Origin: Streptacidiphilus sp. 4-A2
GTDB taxonomy: Bacteria; Actinomycetota; Actinomycetes; Streptomycetales; Streptomycetaceae
DNA length: 64,000 nt
Assembly: GCA_014284505.1 (NCBI GenBank)
Contig: JAAFYY010000001.1
Coordinates: 682,001 to 746,000, forward strand
Direction of reading: 5' to 3'
Part shown: positions 37,143-50,300 of the stretch, in pieces
Layout: each line of letters opens with the position of its first letter
Position numbering within the stretch: position 1 is the first letter of the stretch
Notes under the pieces: generated by a model
Databases searched by the model: none
Told to the model about the DNA's origin: nothing
Seen by the model: the letters and a program-made list of their open reading frames with translations, nothing else
Position numbers and translations under genes: made by a program

Positions 37143-40100
37143 TCATCGTCCGCCTGCCAGCAGGCCGGTCAACTCCTTTGCCAGTTCCGCGACATGAGGC
37201 TGAGTCAGCATGGACCAGTGATCCCCGCGGTCGATTGCACCCGCACGTCCGGATACACCGTGGCCAGGTCGCGCTCGATCGCCGCCACCTCCCCCGGGGT
37301 CGTCGGCGCCGCCTTGACCAGCACCGCCGGACAGGCCACCGGTCGCGGCCGGTAGCGCAGCAGCGCACCGGTGTTGCCCGCGAACCGCCGCCGCAGTCCC
37401 GGCACCCGGCGCACCCGGGCGCCGAGCGGGCCGGTGCCGAGGGCCACCGAGAACTGGAGCGTGGCCGCGTCGCGCAGCACCGCGGGATCCGCGGCCATCG
37501 GCAGGCCCCGATGGTCCCGGATGTGCCCGTCCAGGAGGATCAGCAGGTCCACGGACTCCCCGGCCGCGGTCAGCCGACGCGCCATCTCATGCGCGACCAT
37601 CGCCCCGAACGACCAGCCGGCCAGGGTGTACGGGCCGTGGGGCTGGGCCCGGCGGGCGACCTTCAGCTGCTGCGCCGCGATCCGCTCGATCCGAGGGAAG
37701 GCCGACGGCTGCCCGGTCTGCTCCAGCCCGTACACCGGTCGGCCGCCGCCGAGCTGGTCGGCCAGCGCCAGGTAGCTCGCTGAGCTGCCCATGACGTCCG
37801 TGGCGAAGAACACCGGCCGTCCGGCGCCCTCCCGCAGCACCACCAGCCCCTGGTCGTCGAGGGCAGGCGCGGGGTCGGGCCCCGTGGCGGGACCGACCGC
37901 GTCCGGCAGCCGGCCGACCAGCTCGGCCAGGGCGCCGAAGGTCGGGCTGCGCAGGAAGTCGGCGGCCCTGACGCCAGCCCCGAACTCCTGCCGGACCTGG
38001 CCGATCAGGTTCACCGCCATCAGCGACTCGCCGCCGAGGTCGAAGAAGTTGTCCTCGGCCCGTGCGGACGCCACGCCCAGTGCCCGGCACCACAGCCGCT
38101 CCAGGCTCGGTGCCGCGCCCGGCCGGGCCCCGGCCGGGCGGCTCGGCTGGGGCCCGGGGGCGGCGGTCGGCGCCTGGCGGGGATCGTGCGAGTCGAACGC
38201 GTACGGCGGCAGCGAGCAGACCCGGGCGCCGCTGTCACCGGTCACCGCGGCCAGGTCGATCTCGGCGCCGCGCTCCCAGAGCGCGCCGATCACCCGCAGC
38301 AGGCTGCGTTCCCGGTCGTCGGCGGCCCGGCCGAGCATGGGCAGCACAAACCGTTCCGGATCCCAGTCCCGGTGGCGTCGCAGGGAACCGGACATGGACG
38401 TGCCGGGCCCCAGTTCGAGGAAGGTGTCGCAGTTCGCGGCGAGCAACTCTCCGATCCCGTCGTCCAGTTGTACGGTCTCGCAGAACTGCCGGGCCCAGTG
38501 GTCGGGGTCGCCCACCTCGTCCGCTGCGGCCCAGGTGCCGGTGAGGTTGGAGAGGAAGGGGATCTGCGGCGGGCGGGCGGTCGCGGTGGCCAGCGCCCGG
38601 GCCAGGATGGCGGCCGCGGGACGCATGGCCTCGGAGTGGCCCGCGGCCGGAGCATCCAGGACGGTGGTGTCCGCCCCGTCCAGCGCGCCGCCGGACAGCA
38701 GCGCGTCCATCGCCGCCGTGGGGCCCGAGAGAACCACCGTCCCTGGTCCGGCCACGGCGATGCCGACCCCGGGATGGGCGCTGATCCGGGCGGCGACCTC
38801 GTCCCGCCCGGCCTTCACCGCCACCATCCGCCCGGGCTCGGCGTGCACGGTGGCGCTCGCCCGGGTGTGCACCAGCCGTGCCGCGTCGGCCGGGGTCCAC
38901 ACCCCGGCAACCGTGGCGGCGGTGAGCTCACCGATGCTGTTGCCGATCATGCCCACCGGGGTGATCCCCCAGTCGATCAGCTGCCTGCCCAGCGCATACC
39001 CGAGCGCCAGCAGCCCGCAGTGCTGGTGCACGGTGTCCGAGAACCACCCGTCCGGGGCTTCGCCCTCGGCCACGACGGGGGTGATGTCCAGCCCGGCCGC
39101 GTCGCGGAAGGCCGCGGCCATCTCGTCCAGGTATCCGCGGAACCCCGGCAGCAGCCGATAGGCGGCGGCACCGGCCGGATGGTCCAGCGTCCCGTGGCCC
39201 GGGAACAGGAAGCCGACCCGGCCCAGCGGCCGCTTCCGCTCGCTCGCGTCGGCGCCACGCAGCAGCTGCGCCGCCTCGGCAGGCTCCTCCGCCACGACCG
39301 CGAGCCCGCGCTGATGGCGGGTACGCCGGGCCAGGGTCCGGGATGCCTCCGGCAGCGGGAGCCCGGTGTGCTCGTCCAGATGCCCGGCCAGCTCCTCCCG
39401 CATCCGGTCCAGGCTGGTGGACGAGGCGGCGGACAGGCCCAGCACGCGAGGCCCCCGACGGGCGGGCGAGCGGGTGCCGGACGGCGCCGCCTGGACAATG
39501 ACATGGGCGTTGGTGCCGCCGATCCCGAAGGCGCTGACCGCCGCCAGCGGCGTCCCGCGATCCGGCCAGGGCCGCAGCTCCGTGCCGACCCGGAACGGGG
39601 TCTGCTCGATCGCCAGGCGCGGGTTCGGCTCGGTGAAGTACAACGAGGGCACCAGCTCCCGGTGCTCCAGCATGAGCACCGCCTTGACCAGCCCGGCCAC
39701 CCCGGCGGCGGCCCCGGTGTGACCGATGCCGCTCTTGACCGAACCGAGCAGGCAGTAGCCGGTGGCGTCCGTGGAATGCCGGAAGGCGTCCGTGAGCGCC
39801 TGCACCTCGATCGGATCACCCATCGGAGTGGCCGTGCCGTGCGCCTCGACGTAGTCGATGTCGGCGGGATCGACCCCGGCCACCTTCTGCGCCAGCAGGA
39901 TCGCCTCACGCTGTCCGGACACCGAGGGCGCGGTGAACCCGATCTTGTCACGGCCGTCGTTGTTGATTGCCGAGCCCCGGATCACGGCAGCGATCCGGTC
40001 GCCGTCGCGCAGCGCGTCCGCCAGCCGCCGCAGCACGACGACCCCGACGCCCTCGCTCGGCACGGTTCCCAGGGCCTGCGCGTCGAAGGAGCGGCAGTGC

Positions 40101-40877
40101 CCGTCGGGGAGAGCGCACCGCCTTCGAGGAACAGGTACCCGCCGTTCCGCCGGTAGCCGGCCACGTTCACGCCACCGGCCAGCGCCGCGTCGCACTCGTA
40201 CGACAACAGGCTCTGCACCGCCAGGTGCACCGCCGTCAGCGAGGTCGAGCAGGCCGACTGCACAGTGAACGCCGGGCCGCGCAGCCCCAGCTTGAACGCC
40301 ACCCGGGTGGCCAGGAAGTCGGGGTTGCGCCCGACGGCCCGCAGCAGCGGATCGATCGCGTCGTCCGGAGCATCGTCTGGCGTGTCGCTGCCGCCGTAGA
40401 CGCCGATCCAGCCCGGGAAGCGGGTCGGGTCGATGCCCGCGTCGTCGACGGCCTGCGCGGCGCACTCCAGGAAGATCCGCTGCTGCGGGTCGATCAGCGC
40501 GGCCTCGGCCCGGCTGTACCCGAAGTAGGACCAGTCGAAGTCGCGGCCCCTGGGCAGCACTCCCGCCGAAGGGACGAAGTCCGGACGCCGGACCAGCTCC
40601 CGGTCGAAGCCCATGGCCAGCAGCTCGGCTTCACTGTGGCGGGTGATGCCCTCGACTCCCGCCCGCAGGTTGGCCCACAGGGTGCCCACGTCAGGCGCGC
40701 CGGGCAGCCGGACGGCCATCCCGGTGACCGCGATCGCCCCGTCCAGGTGCCGTTCATCCCGACTCCGCTCGTCTCGGCAGCTTTCATCTGGGCTGTTGGC
40801 GTCCCCGCCGCGCCCGCCTCCGCCGTGCTCATCGCCGCGGCACTCATCGCCCCGGCACTCATCGCCGCCGCACTCAT
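37143..40877 (-). CDS. Terminal PKS module of the hybrid line: KS-AT-ACP-TE
   Basis: About 1,245 residues. ATG 40877 overlaps the stop of the preceding A-T gene (ATGA). One G must be restored at 40737-40740 to enter the KS (AIAVTGMAVRLPG). The KS has VQSACSTSLTAVHL, EAHGTATPMGDPIE and KSGIGHTGAAAG. The AT is unusual: FLFPGHGTLDH, GNSIGE (Asn replaces the His of GHS, 38939-38941) and AAGH at 38636-38647. No KR is present, so a beta-keto group should remain. The ACP has FFDLGGESLMAVNL. The TE has GWSFGA with its serine at 37610-37612, and a C-terminal DHWSMLTQPHVAELAKEL appears once one G is restored at about 37222. The TGA is at 37143. This should be the last extension and release step after the NRPS. 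Confidence 0.9.
40818..40877 (-). repeat. Four 15-bp repeats, each starting with ATG, at the KS-AT-ACP-TE start
   Basis: Units begin at 40877, 40862, 40847 and 40832 (ATGAGTGCGGCGGCG and close variants). They encode MSAAA, MSAGA, MSAAA and MSTAE, giving four in-frame candidate starts. The first overlaps the upstream stop codon. No strong Shine-Dalgarno precedes them, so initiation is probably coupled to the A-T gene. Confidence 0.88.
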
Positions 40878-42785
40878 TGCCGCTGCGCCCGGCGGCGGAT
40901 CTGGTCGCGGCGGGCCGCCGCGCGCTCGTCCGCCGCCGTCGAGGCCCCGGCCGGGCTGTCGGCAGCCGCGGACCCGCCGGCGGCGAGATAGCGGGCCATC
41001 GCCCGGATGGTCGAGACGTCGAAGAGCCGTTGGATCGGCAGCTCCACCGCGAACGCGTCGCACAGCCGCGCGTGCAGGCCGATCAGCTTGAGTGAAGTAC
41101 CGCCGCACTCGAAGAAGTTGTCGTCCAGCCCGATCTGCTCGGTGCCAAGGACCAGCGCCCACAGCTCGGCGACGCGGGCCTGCGTCCCGTCGGCCGGGAC
41201 CGCGCGGCCGGTCGGCTCGGCGCGGCCTTGCGTCCCGCCGTCCGGGGCGGCGGGCTGTGCCGCCAGCAGCGCGCGGTCGACCTTGCCGTTGGGGGTCAGC
41301 GGCAGCCCGGGCAGGAACACATACTCGCCAGGGACCATGTAGCCCGGCAGCCGTTCCGCCAGCCAGTCCCGGATCGTTGCCCTGTCCGTGCCCGGCCCGG
41401 CCGACACCACATAGGCGCGGATGCGTCCGCCGCCCTCACCGGACTTCTCCGCGAGCACCGCGGCCTGACGAATCCCGGGGTGCCCGGCCAGGGCCGCCTC
41501 TATCTCGCCCGTCTCGATGCGGAACCCGCTGATCTTCACCTGGCCGTCGGCCCGGCCGATGAACCGGAGGTTGCCCTCGTCGTCGCGCCGGGCCAGATCC
41601 CCGGTCGCGTACATCCGCTCGCCGGACGTCCCGAACGGGTCGGGCAGGAAGCGCTGCGCGGTCAGGCCGGGCTGGTTCAGGTAGCCCCGCGCCACCCCGG
41701 CCCCGGCGATGTACAACTCACCGGCCGTTCCCGGCGGGACCGGGCGGAACGAGTCGTCCAGCACGTAGGCGCGGGTGTTGTCCATCGCCGTGCCTATCGG
41801 CACGCTCTGCCCGCCGTCCAGATCCTCCGTGGCCCGGTAGCAGGTGGCGAAGACGGTGACCTCGGTCGGGCCGTAGCCGGCATGCACCGAGATGCCCGGG
41901 CATGCCTTTCTGACCTGTTGCACGGCGTCCGGGGTCACCACGTCCCCGCCGGTCCACAGTTCGCGCATCCCCTCAAAACAGGACGCGTCAGCCCCCGCCA
42001 GCGCGTTGAAGAGACCGACGGTCAAGAAGGCCGCGGTGATCCGGCGGCCACCCGCCAACCGCCGAAGCAGCGTGACGTCCAGCGGGCCTGGGGCGATCAC
42101 CACCCGACCGCCGTTCAGCAGCGGCACCCACAACTCGTAGGTAGCGGCGTCAAATGCGTGCGGGGAGTGCAGCAGCACCCGCTCGTGGGCGCCACCGCGC
42201 CAGGCGCGGTCAGCGGCGAAGGCGGTCACATTGCGGTGGGTCACCGCCACACCCTTGGGCGTCCCGGTCGAACCCGAGGTGTGCATCACATACAGCAACG
42301 CCCCTGGCCCCACCGTCCGGTCTGCGAAAGGCACCGGTTCCACCGCTTCCTCGGCGTCGGTGGCGGTGTCGGTGTCGGTGTCGGTGTCGGCGCGGATCAG
42401 CCGGAGGTTCGCTCCCGCTTCATGAGCGTGCGTCGAGCCGTCCACGAGCAGCACCGCGCAGCCGGCTCCGGTCAGCACGGTCCGCATCCGGGTAGCCGGA
42501 TCGCGGGTCGAGGGGCACATAGGCAGCCCCGGCCTTCGCCACGGCGAGCAGCGCGACCACCAGGTCCACGGACCGCCGCATCAGCACACCGACCAGATCC
42601 CCGGGGGCCACCCCGGCGCCGGCCAGCCGCCGGGCCAGCCGATCCACCCGCACGCCCAACTCGGCGTAGGTGAGCTCGACTTCACCTGCTTCCAGGGCTG
42701 TCGCGCCGGGTGTCAGGGCGATCCGCAAGTCCAGCAGCGCCGGTACGGTGACCTGTGGCGGACCTGCCTCGGCAACCCCGCTCAC
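40874..42785 (-). CDS. Stand-alone NRPS adenylation-carrier protein (A-T)
   Basis: About 637 residues. GTG 42785 has AAAGGGGAG 6 bases upstream and overlaps the mbtH stop (GTGA). Domains are A ([77 protein letters not shown]) then T (DDNFFECGGTSLKLIGL). The pocket residues read D-A-Y-F-W-G-G-V-F-K, close to published valine codes such as D-A-Y-W-W-G-G-T-F-K. It lacks a C domain; the partner C is the last domain of the preceding NRPS. A TD-repeat insertion (ADTDTDTDTATDAEE) lies at about 42350-42400. One frameshift lies near 42500. Confidence 0.92.
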
Positions 42786-43042
42786 GAACGGCTCCCCTTT
42801 CCGGCGGGCTCCGCCTGCTGCGCCTGCTGGGCTTCCTGCGCCTCCTGGGCTTCCTTCAGCGACCGGGGGCGCATGTCGATCCAGTGCGCGTCGACGTATG
42901 CCGTGCACTCATCGAAATCGCCCTCCGCGACCGCGCCCCACCCTTCCGGTACCGGTATTCCCTGCGGCCACAGCGAATACTGGTCCTCTTGGTTGATCAG
43001 GACGTGGAACCTGTTGGCACGATGGTCAAATGGACTGGTCAC
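42782..43042 (-). CDS. MbtH-like NRPS accessory protein
   Basis: An 86-residue protein from GTG 43042 ([20 protein letters not shown]). The family motifs NQEDQYSLWP, PEGWG and YVDAHWIDMRPRSL are present. MbtH proteins bind A domains and support their folding and activity; this one lies between the large NRPS (17-base overlap with its end) and the A-T protein (4-base overlap), so it likely serves both. The C-terminus carries an unusual Gln/Ala/Glu tail (EAQEAQEAQQAQQ) beyond the usual 60-70 residue core. Confidence 0.95.
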   Translation of the reverse strand: MTSPFDHRANRFHVLINQEDQYSLWPQGIPVPEGWGAVAEGDFDECTAYVDAHWIDMRPRSLKEAQEAQEAQQAQQAEPAGKGSRS

Positions 43043-44350
43043 GAGGGTCGACGCCTTTCTGGGTAAGGGAATTGAGGGGCTTCCCGACAGGAATGCCCGG
43101 ATCGGCCACGACCTCGGCGAGCAGTTCGCCGAGTGCGCGGGCCAGTGTGCTGACGGTGCTCTCGTCGAAGACGTCAACGGCGTACTCGATCCCGCAACGC
43201 AGCCCGACCACGGCGGCATCCGGCCCACGCTGCGGCCGGAAGCTGACGGACAGGTCGAACTTGGTTGCCTCCAGCTCGACCAACAGTCCCCTGGCCTCCA
43301 GCCCTTCGAGGTCAACGGTGGTTTCCTCGCTGTCCGTGAGGGCGAACATCACCTGGAACAGCGGCTGCCGGGCGGCGGTGCGCGCGGGAACCAACCGCTC
43401 GACAAGGCGCTCGAAGGGGACGTCCTGGTGTGCATAGGCGCGCAGGATGGCACCACGCACCCGGTCCAGCAGTTCCCGGAAGGTCGGGCTTCCGCCGACG
43501 TCGGTACGCAGGACCAGGGTGTTGACGAAGAAGCCGACCAGATCGTCCAAGGCCTCGTCGTCGCGCCCGGCGACCGGCATGCCCAGGGGGATGTCGTCGC
43601 CGGCACCTTGGCGGTGCAGCCAGACCACCACCGCGGCTTGCAGCACCATCAGCAGCGTCGCATTGCTCTCCCGCCCGATCCTGAGCAATGCCTCATGGGT
43701 CCGCGGATCGATCATGAACTCCGTACTCGCACCCCGGTAGTCACGCTGCGCCGGACGCAGGCGGTCCAACGGCAGCCGAATCTCCTCCGGTAGATCAGCC
43801 AACTCCGTTGCCCAGAAATCCAGCTGACGCTCCACCAGACTGCTGTGTGCCGCCTGCCACAAGGCGAAGTCGGCGTACTGCACCGGGAGCTCCGACCACT
43901 GGGGCGACCGCTCCGCGAGCCGGGCGCGGTAGGCAATGCCCAGATCCCGGGCCAGCGGCTCCAGCGACCAGCCATCCGTGGCGATATGGTGCATCAGCAC
44001 CAGCAGCGTCGACCGCTCGGCCGAACTCCGCAGCAGTACCGCCCGCACCGGCAACTCGACCGCCAGATCGAAGCAGTACTCGGCCTCCGCACGTAGCCGC
44101 TCCCCACTTCCGTGAGCTTCACATCCACGACCGCAAACGGCGGTCGGGCCTGCGCGGACGCCACCACCGCTGCTCCGGCTCACCGAAACGGTCCGGGTAC
44201 ACCGTCCGCAAGGCCTCATGCCGGGCTACCACGTCATCCACCGCAGCCCGCAGCGCCTCCACATCCACCGGACCACTCAACTCCACCGCAAACGGCACAT
44301 TGTAGGTAGCACTCGGCCCCTCGAAGCGGTTCAGAATCCAGAGCCGGAGC
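43026..44350 (-). other. Terminal C domain of the NRPS
   Basis: [17 protein letters not shown] (about 44000-43950), [20 protein letters not shown] and [13 protein letters not shown] identify a full condensation domain with an intact active site. It ends the polypeptide at 43026 with no A domain after it, so its acceptor is the separate A-T protein encoded two genes later. Confidence 0.9.
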
Positions 44351-47300
44351 TGCGCCGAGGACAGCGGCAGGACCTCAGGACGGGATCGACGCGAACCACC
44401 GGCGACCTGCGCTCCACCCCCAGATCCAGCCGGCGCGCCAGCTGTTCGACCGTCGCTCCCAGGAATAGGTCACGGATGCCGACCTCGACACCCAACGCCG
44501 ACCGCACCCGGTTCACCAACCGCACAGCCAACAAGGAATGACCACCCACCGCGAAAAAGTCCTCATCCACCCCGACCCCCGCCACCCCCAACACCTCCGC
44601 GAACAAACCACACACACAACTCCTCCACCGGCGTACGCGGCCCACGACCCACCACCACACCCTCCACCACCGGCGCCGGCAACGCCCTGCGATCCACCTT
44701 CCGATGCGCCGTCAACGGCAACTCCGGCAGCACCACCAACGCCGACGGCACCATATACACCGGCAACCGCTCCGCCAACAACCGACGCAACCCGGCCACA
44801 TCCACACCCCGCACCGCATCAACCGGCACCACATACCCCACCAACCGTTTGTCACCAGGACGATCCTCACGCACCACCACCACCGACCGCCCCACCCCCG
44901 GACAACCCCCAGCACAGCCTCCACCTCACCCAACTCAATACGGAAACCCCGCACCTTCACCTGATCATCCACACGCCCCAAGAACTCGATCTCACCCCCA
45001 GCACTCCAGCGAACCAGATCCCCCGTCCGGTACATCCGCGATCCCGACTCACCAAACGGATCCGCCACAAAACGCCCCCGCAGTCAACCCAGCACGATTC
45101 ACATACCCACGCCCCAACCCCGAACCCGCGATATACAACTCCCCAACAACACCAGTCAACGCCAACCCCAACCGATCATCCAACACATACAAACGCGTAC
45201 CACCCATCGGCCCACCCAACGGCACACCCGTAACATAACCACCCCTACGCAACGGCCCACGCACCGCGAACACCGTCGTCTCCGTCGGCCCATAACCATT
45301 CACCACCACCAACCCCGGACACACCTCCGCAACCCGATTCACCGCAGCAACCGACAGCGCATCACCACCCGCCCAAACCTCACGCACCAACCCAAAGTCC
45401 CCGGCGACTCAGCCACCAAACACATCAAACAACGCAGCCGTCAGGAACATACCCGTCACCGCACTGTCGCGAAGGCAACTGTCCAACCGCTCCGCATCCA
45501 CCGGCCCCGGCGGAAGGACCACCACCGTCCCACCCGACAGCAACGGCACCCACATCTCATATGTCGACGCATCGAACGAGTGCGGCGAATGCATCAACAC
45601 CCGCCGATGCGCCCCATTACCCCAACCCGTATCCCCCACCAGCTCCACAATGTTCCGCTGAGTAATCGCCACCCCCTTCGGCGTACCCGTCGACCCCGAA
45701 GTGAACATCACATACGCCAACTGCCCCGGATCGAAGCCATCCCCCAGCACACCCGCCTCCGGCAACTCCAACCCCGGCCCCACCTCCAACACCGGCAACC
45801 CACTCGCGGCCACCCCACGAACCACCTCACCCGCACCCACCACACCATCCGTCACCAACACCACCGCACCCACATCACCCAACACCCCCAACACCAACCC
45901 CAACGGGTACCCCACCGGAACCGGCACATACGCACCCCCAGCCTTCAGCACCGCCAAAAACACCACCAACAAATCCACCGAACGCTCCATCGCCACACAC
46001 CAACACCTCACACCCCACACCAAACCGCCCACGCAACAACCACGCCAACCGCTCCGACCGCACATCCAACTCCGATACGAAACCGACACACCCCACACTC
46101 CACCGCCACGCATCCGGCACCAACCCCACCCACTCCGCAAACCGCCCCACCACACCCACCCCACCAACATCACCAACACCCGACCCCACCCCAACAACCG
46201 CTCACCCTCACCCGCAAACAACATCGACAACCCACCAACCGACACCCCAGGACAACCAGCCACCTCACCCAACAAAACAACACCAAACCGCCGCGCCATC
46301 AACTCAACCGTCACCGCGTCGAACACATCAGTCGGATAGCTGATCTCCCCCACCAGCCCATCGGCGCACCATCCACCTCCTGCCGGGGCCGGAATATCAA
46401 CATCAGATCGAACTTGGGCCACATCCGGCACCACCTGGACCACCGTCGAGTCCAAGGCATCGACGTCCAGCCCCTGGCCGGAGCTCACCTCAAGCGCGAG
46501 CATCACTGGAACAACGGATGCCGAGCCGCGCTACGCACCGGGCAAGCCGCTCCACCAACCGCTCGAACGGGACGTCCTGGTGCGCGTAGGCGCGCAGGGT
46601 GGTTGCCACGCACCCGGTCCAGTAGCTCGCGGAAGGTCGGGCCTCCGCTGACGTCGGTCCGCAGGACCAGGGTGTTGACGAAAAAGCCCACCAGATCGTC
46701 CAACACCTCGTCGTCGCGTCCGGCGACCGGCGTGCCCAGGGGATGTCGTCGCCGGCACCATGACGGTGCAGCCACACCGCCACCGCAGCCTGCAACACCA
46801 TCAGCAGCGTCGCATTGCTCTCCCGCCCGATCCTCAGCAACGCCGCATGGGTCTGCGGGTCAATGACGAACTCCGTGCTCGCTCCCCGGAAATCACGCTG
46901 CGCCGGACGCGGCCGGTCCAACGGCAGCCGAATCTCCTCCGGTATGCCAGCCAACTCCGTTGCCCAGAATTCCAGCTGCCGCTCGGTCCCCGCCGCATGC
47001 GCCGCCTGCCACAGGGCGAAGTCGGCATACTGCACCGGGAGCTCCGACCACTGCGGCAACTCCCCAACCAGCCGGGCCCGATAGGCAGTACCCAGATCCC
47101 GGGCCAACGGCTCCAACGACCAGCCATCCGTGGCGATATGGTGCACCAGCACCGACAGCGTCGACCACTCATCCGAACAACGGAACAGCACCACCCGCAC
47201 CGGCAACTCCACCGCCAAGTCGAAGCAGTACTCAGCCTCCACACGCAACCGCTCCCCCACCTCCACCCGCTCCACATCCACCACCACAAACGGCACCACC

Positions 47301-50300
47301 GCCTGCACGGACTCCACCACCCGCTGCTCCGGCTCCCCGGCCCGGTCCGGATACACCGTCCGCAGCACCTCATGCCGCGCCACCACATCACCCACCGCAG
47401 CCCGCAGCGCCCCCACATCCACCGGACCACTCAACTCCACCGCAAACGGCACATTGTAAGTAGCACTCGGCCCCTCAAAAGCATGCAGAAACCACAGCCG
47501 ACGCTGAGCAAACGACAACGGCAACACCTCAGGACGAGGATCAACCCGAACGACGGGCGCCCGACGTCCGCTCCCGAAGTCGATCCGACGGGCCAGCTGT
47601 TCAACCGTCGCTCCCAGGAACAGGTCACGGATGCCGACCTCGACACCCAACGCCGACCGCACCCGGTTCACCAACCGCACAGCCAACAAGGAATGACCAC
47701 CCACCGCGAAAAAGTCCTCATCCACCCCGACGCCCGCCACCCCCAACACCTCCGCGAACAAACCACACAACAACTCCTCCACCGGCGTACGCGGCCCACG
47801 ACCCACCACCACACCCTCCACCACCGGCGCCGGCAACGCCCTGCGATCCACCTTCCGATGCGCCGTCAACGGCAACTCCGGCAGCACCACCAACGCCGAC
47901 GGCACCATATACACCGGCAACCGCTCCGCCAACAACCGACGCAACCCGGCCACATCCACACCCCGCACCGCATCAACCGGCACCACATACCCCACCAACC
48001 GTTTGTCACCAGGACGATCCTCACGCACCACCACCACCGACCGCCCCACCCCCGGACAACCCCCCAGCACAGCCTCCACCTCACCCAACTCAATACGGAA
48101 ACCCCGCACCTTCACCTGATCATCCACACGCCCCAAGAACTCGATCTCACCCCCAGCACTCCAGCGAACCAGATCCCCCGTCCGGTACATCCGCGATCCC
48201 GACTCACCAAACGGATCCGCCACAAAACGCCCCGCAGTCAACCCAGCACGATTCACATACCCACGCCCCAACCCCGAACCCGCGATATACAACTCCCCAA
48301 CAACACCAGTCAACGCCAACCCCAACCGATCATCCAACACATACAAACGCGTACCACCCATCGGCCCACCCAACGGCACACCCGTAACATAACCACCCCT
48401 ACGCAACGGCCCACGCACCGCGAACACCGTCGTCTCCGTCGGCCCATAACCATTCACCACCACCAACCCCGGACACACCTCCGCAACCCGATTCACCGCA
48501 GCAACCGACAGCGCATCACCACCCGCCCAAACCTCACGCACCAACCCCAAAGTCCCCGGCGACTCAGCCACCAACACATCAAACAACGCAGCCGTCAGGA
48601 ACATACCCGTCACCGCACTGTCGCGAAGGCAACTGTCCAACCGCTCCGCATCCACCGGCCCCGGCGGAAGGACCACCACCGTCCACCCGACAGCAACGGC
48701 ACCCACATCTCATATGTCGACGCATCGAACGAGTGCGGCGAATGCATCAACACCCGCCGATGCGCCCCATTACCCCAACCCGTATCCCCCACCAGCTCCA
48801 CAATGTTCCGCTGAGTAATCGCCACCCCCTTCGGCGTACCCGTCGACCCCGAAGTGAACATCACATACGCCAACTGCCCCGGATCGAAGCCATCCCCCAG
48901 CACACCCGCCTCCGGCAACTCCAACCCCGGCCCCACCTCCAACACCGGCAACCCACTCGCGGCCACCCCACGAACCACCTCACCCGCACCCACCACACCA
49001 TCCGTCACCAACACCACCGCACCCACATCACCAACACCCCAACACCAACCCCAACGGATACCCCACCGGAACCGGCACATACGCACCCCCAGCCTTCAAC
49101 ACCGCCAAAAACACCACCAACAAATCCACCGAACGCTCCATCGCCACACCACACTCACACCCCACACCAAACCGCCCACGCAACAACCACGCCAACCGCT
49201 CCGACCGCACATCCAACTCCCGATACGAAACCGACACACCCCACACTCCACCGCCACCGCATCCGGCACCAACCCCACCCACTCCGAAACCGCCCACCAC
49301 ACCCACCCCACCAACATCACCAACACCCGACCCCCACCCCAACAACCGCTCACCCTCACCCGCAAACAACATCGACAACCCACCAACCGACACCCCAGGA
49401 CAACCGGCGACATCGACCAGCAACGACACCAACCGCCGCGTCATCGACTCAACCGTCACCGCGTCGAACACATCAGTTGCATAGGTGATCTCCCCCACCA
49501 GCCCCATCGGCGCACCATCCACCTCCTGCCGGGGCCGGATCATCAACGTCAGATCGAACTTGGCCACATCCGGCACCACCTGGATCTCCGTCGAGTCCAG
49601 CCCGGCAAAGCCCAGGCCACGACCGGCACTTCCTCAAGCACCAGCATTACCTGGAACAGGGGTTCGAGCGGCACTGCGCACCGGAGCGAGGTGCTCCACC
49701 AAGCGCTCGAAGGGCACATCCTGGTGTGCATAGGCCGCAGGTCGGTCTGGCGCACCCGGTCCAGCAGTTCCCGGAAGGTCGGGTTTCCGCTGACGTCGGT
49801 CCGCAGGACCAGGGTGTTGACGAAGAAGCCGACCAGATCGTCCAAGGCCTCGTCGTCGCGTCCGGCAGCCGGCGTGCCCAGGGGGATGTCGTCGCCGGCA
49901 CCATGACGGTGCAACCACACCGCCCCGCAGCCTGCAACACCATCAGCAGCGTCGCATTGCTCTCCCGCCCGATCCTCAGCAACGCCGCATGGGTCTGCGC
50001 ATCGATGGCAAACTCGGCACTCGCACCCCGGTAGTCACGCTGCGCCGGCGCGGCCGGTCCAACGGCAGCGGAGCCTCTTCCGGCAGATCTGCCAACTCCG
50101 TCGACCAGAAGTCCAGCTGCCGATCCAGCAGTTCCCTGTTCGCCAGCTGCCACAGGGCGAAGTCGGCATACTGCACCGGGAGCTCCGACCACTGCGGCAA
50201 CTCCCCAACCAGCCGGGCCCGATAGGCAGTACCCAGATCCCGGGCCAACGGCTCCAACGACCAGCCATCCGTGGCGATATGGTGCACCAGCACCGACAGC

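Noticed and set aside
46760..48814. 684-codon plus-strand frame opposite the NRPS
   Set aside because: Its composition is His/Arg/Gln/Thr-rich low complexity, the reverse of TTG/GTG-rich codons. The minus strand has clear C, A and T domains.
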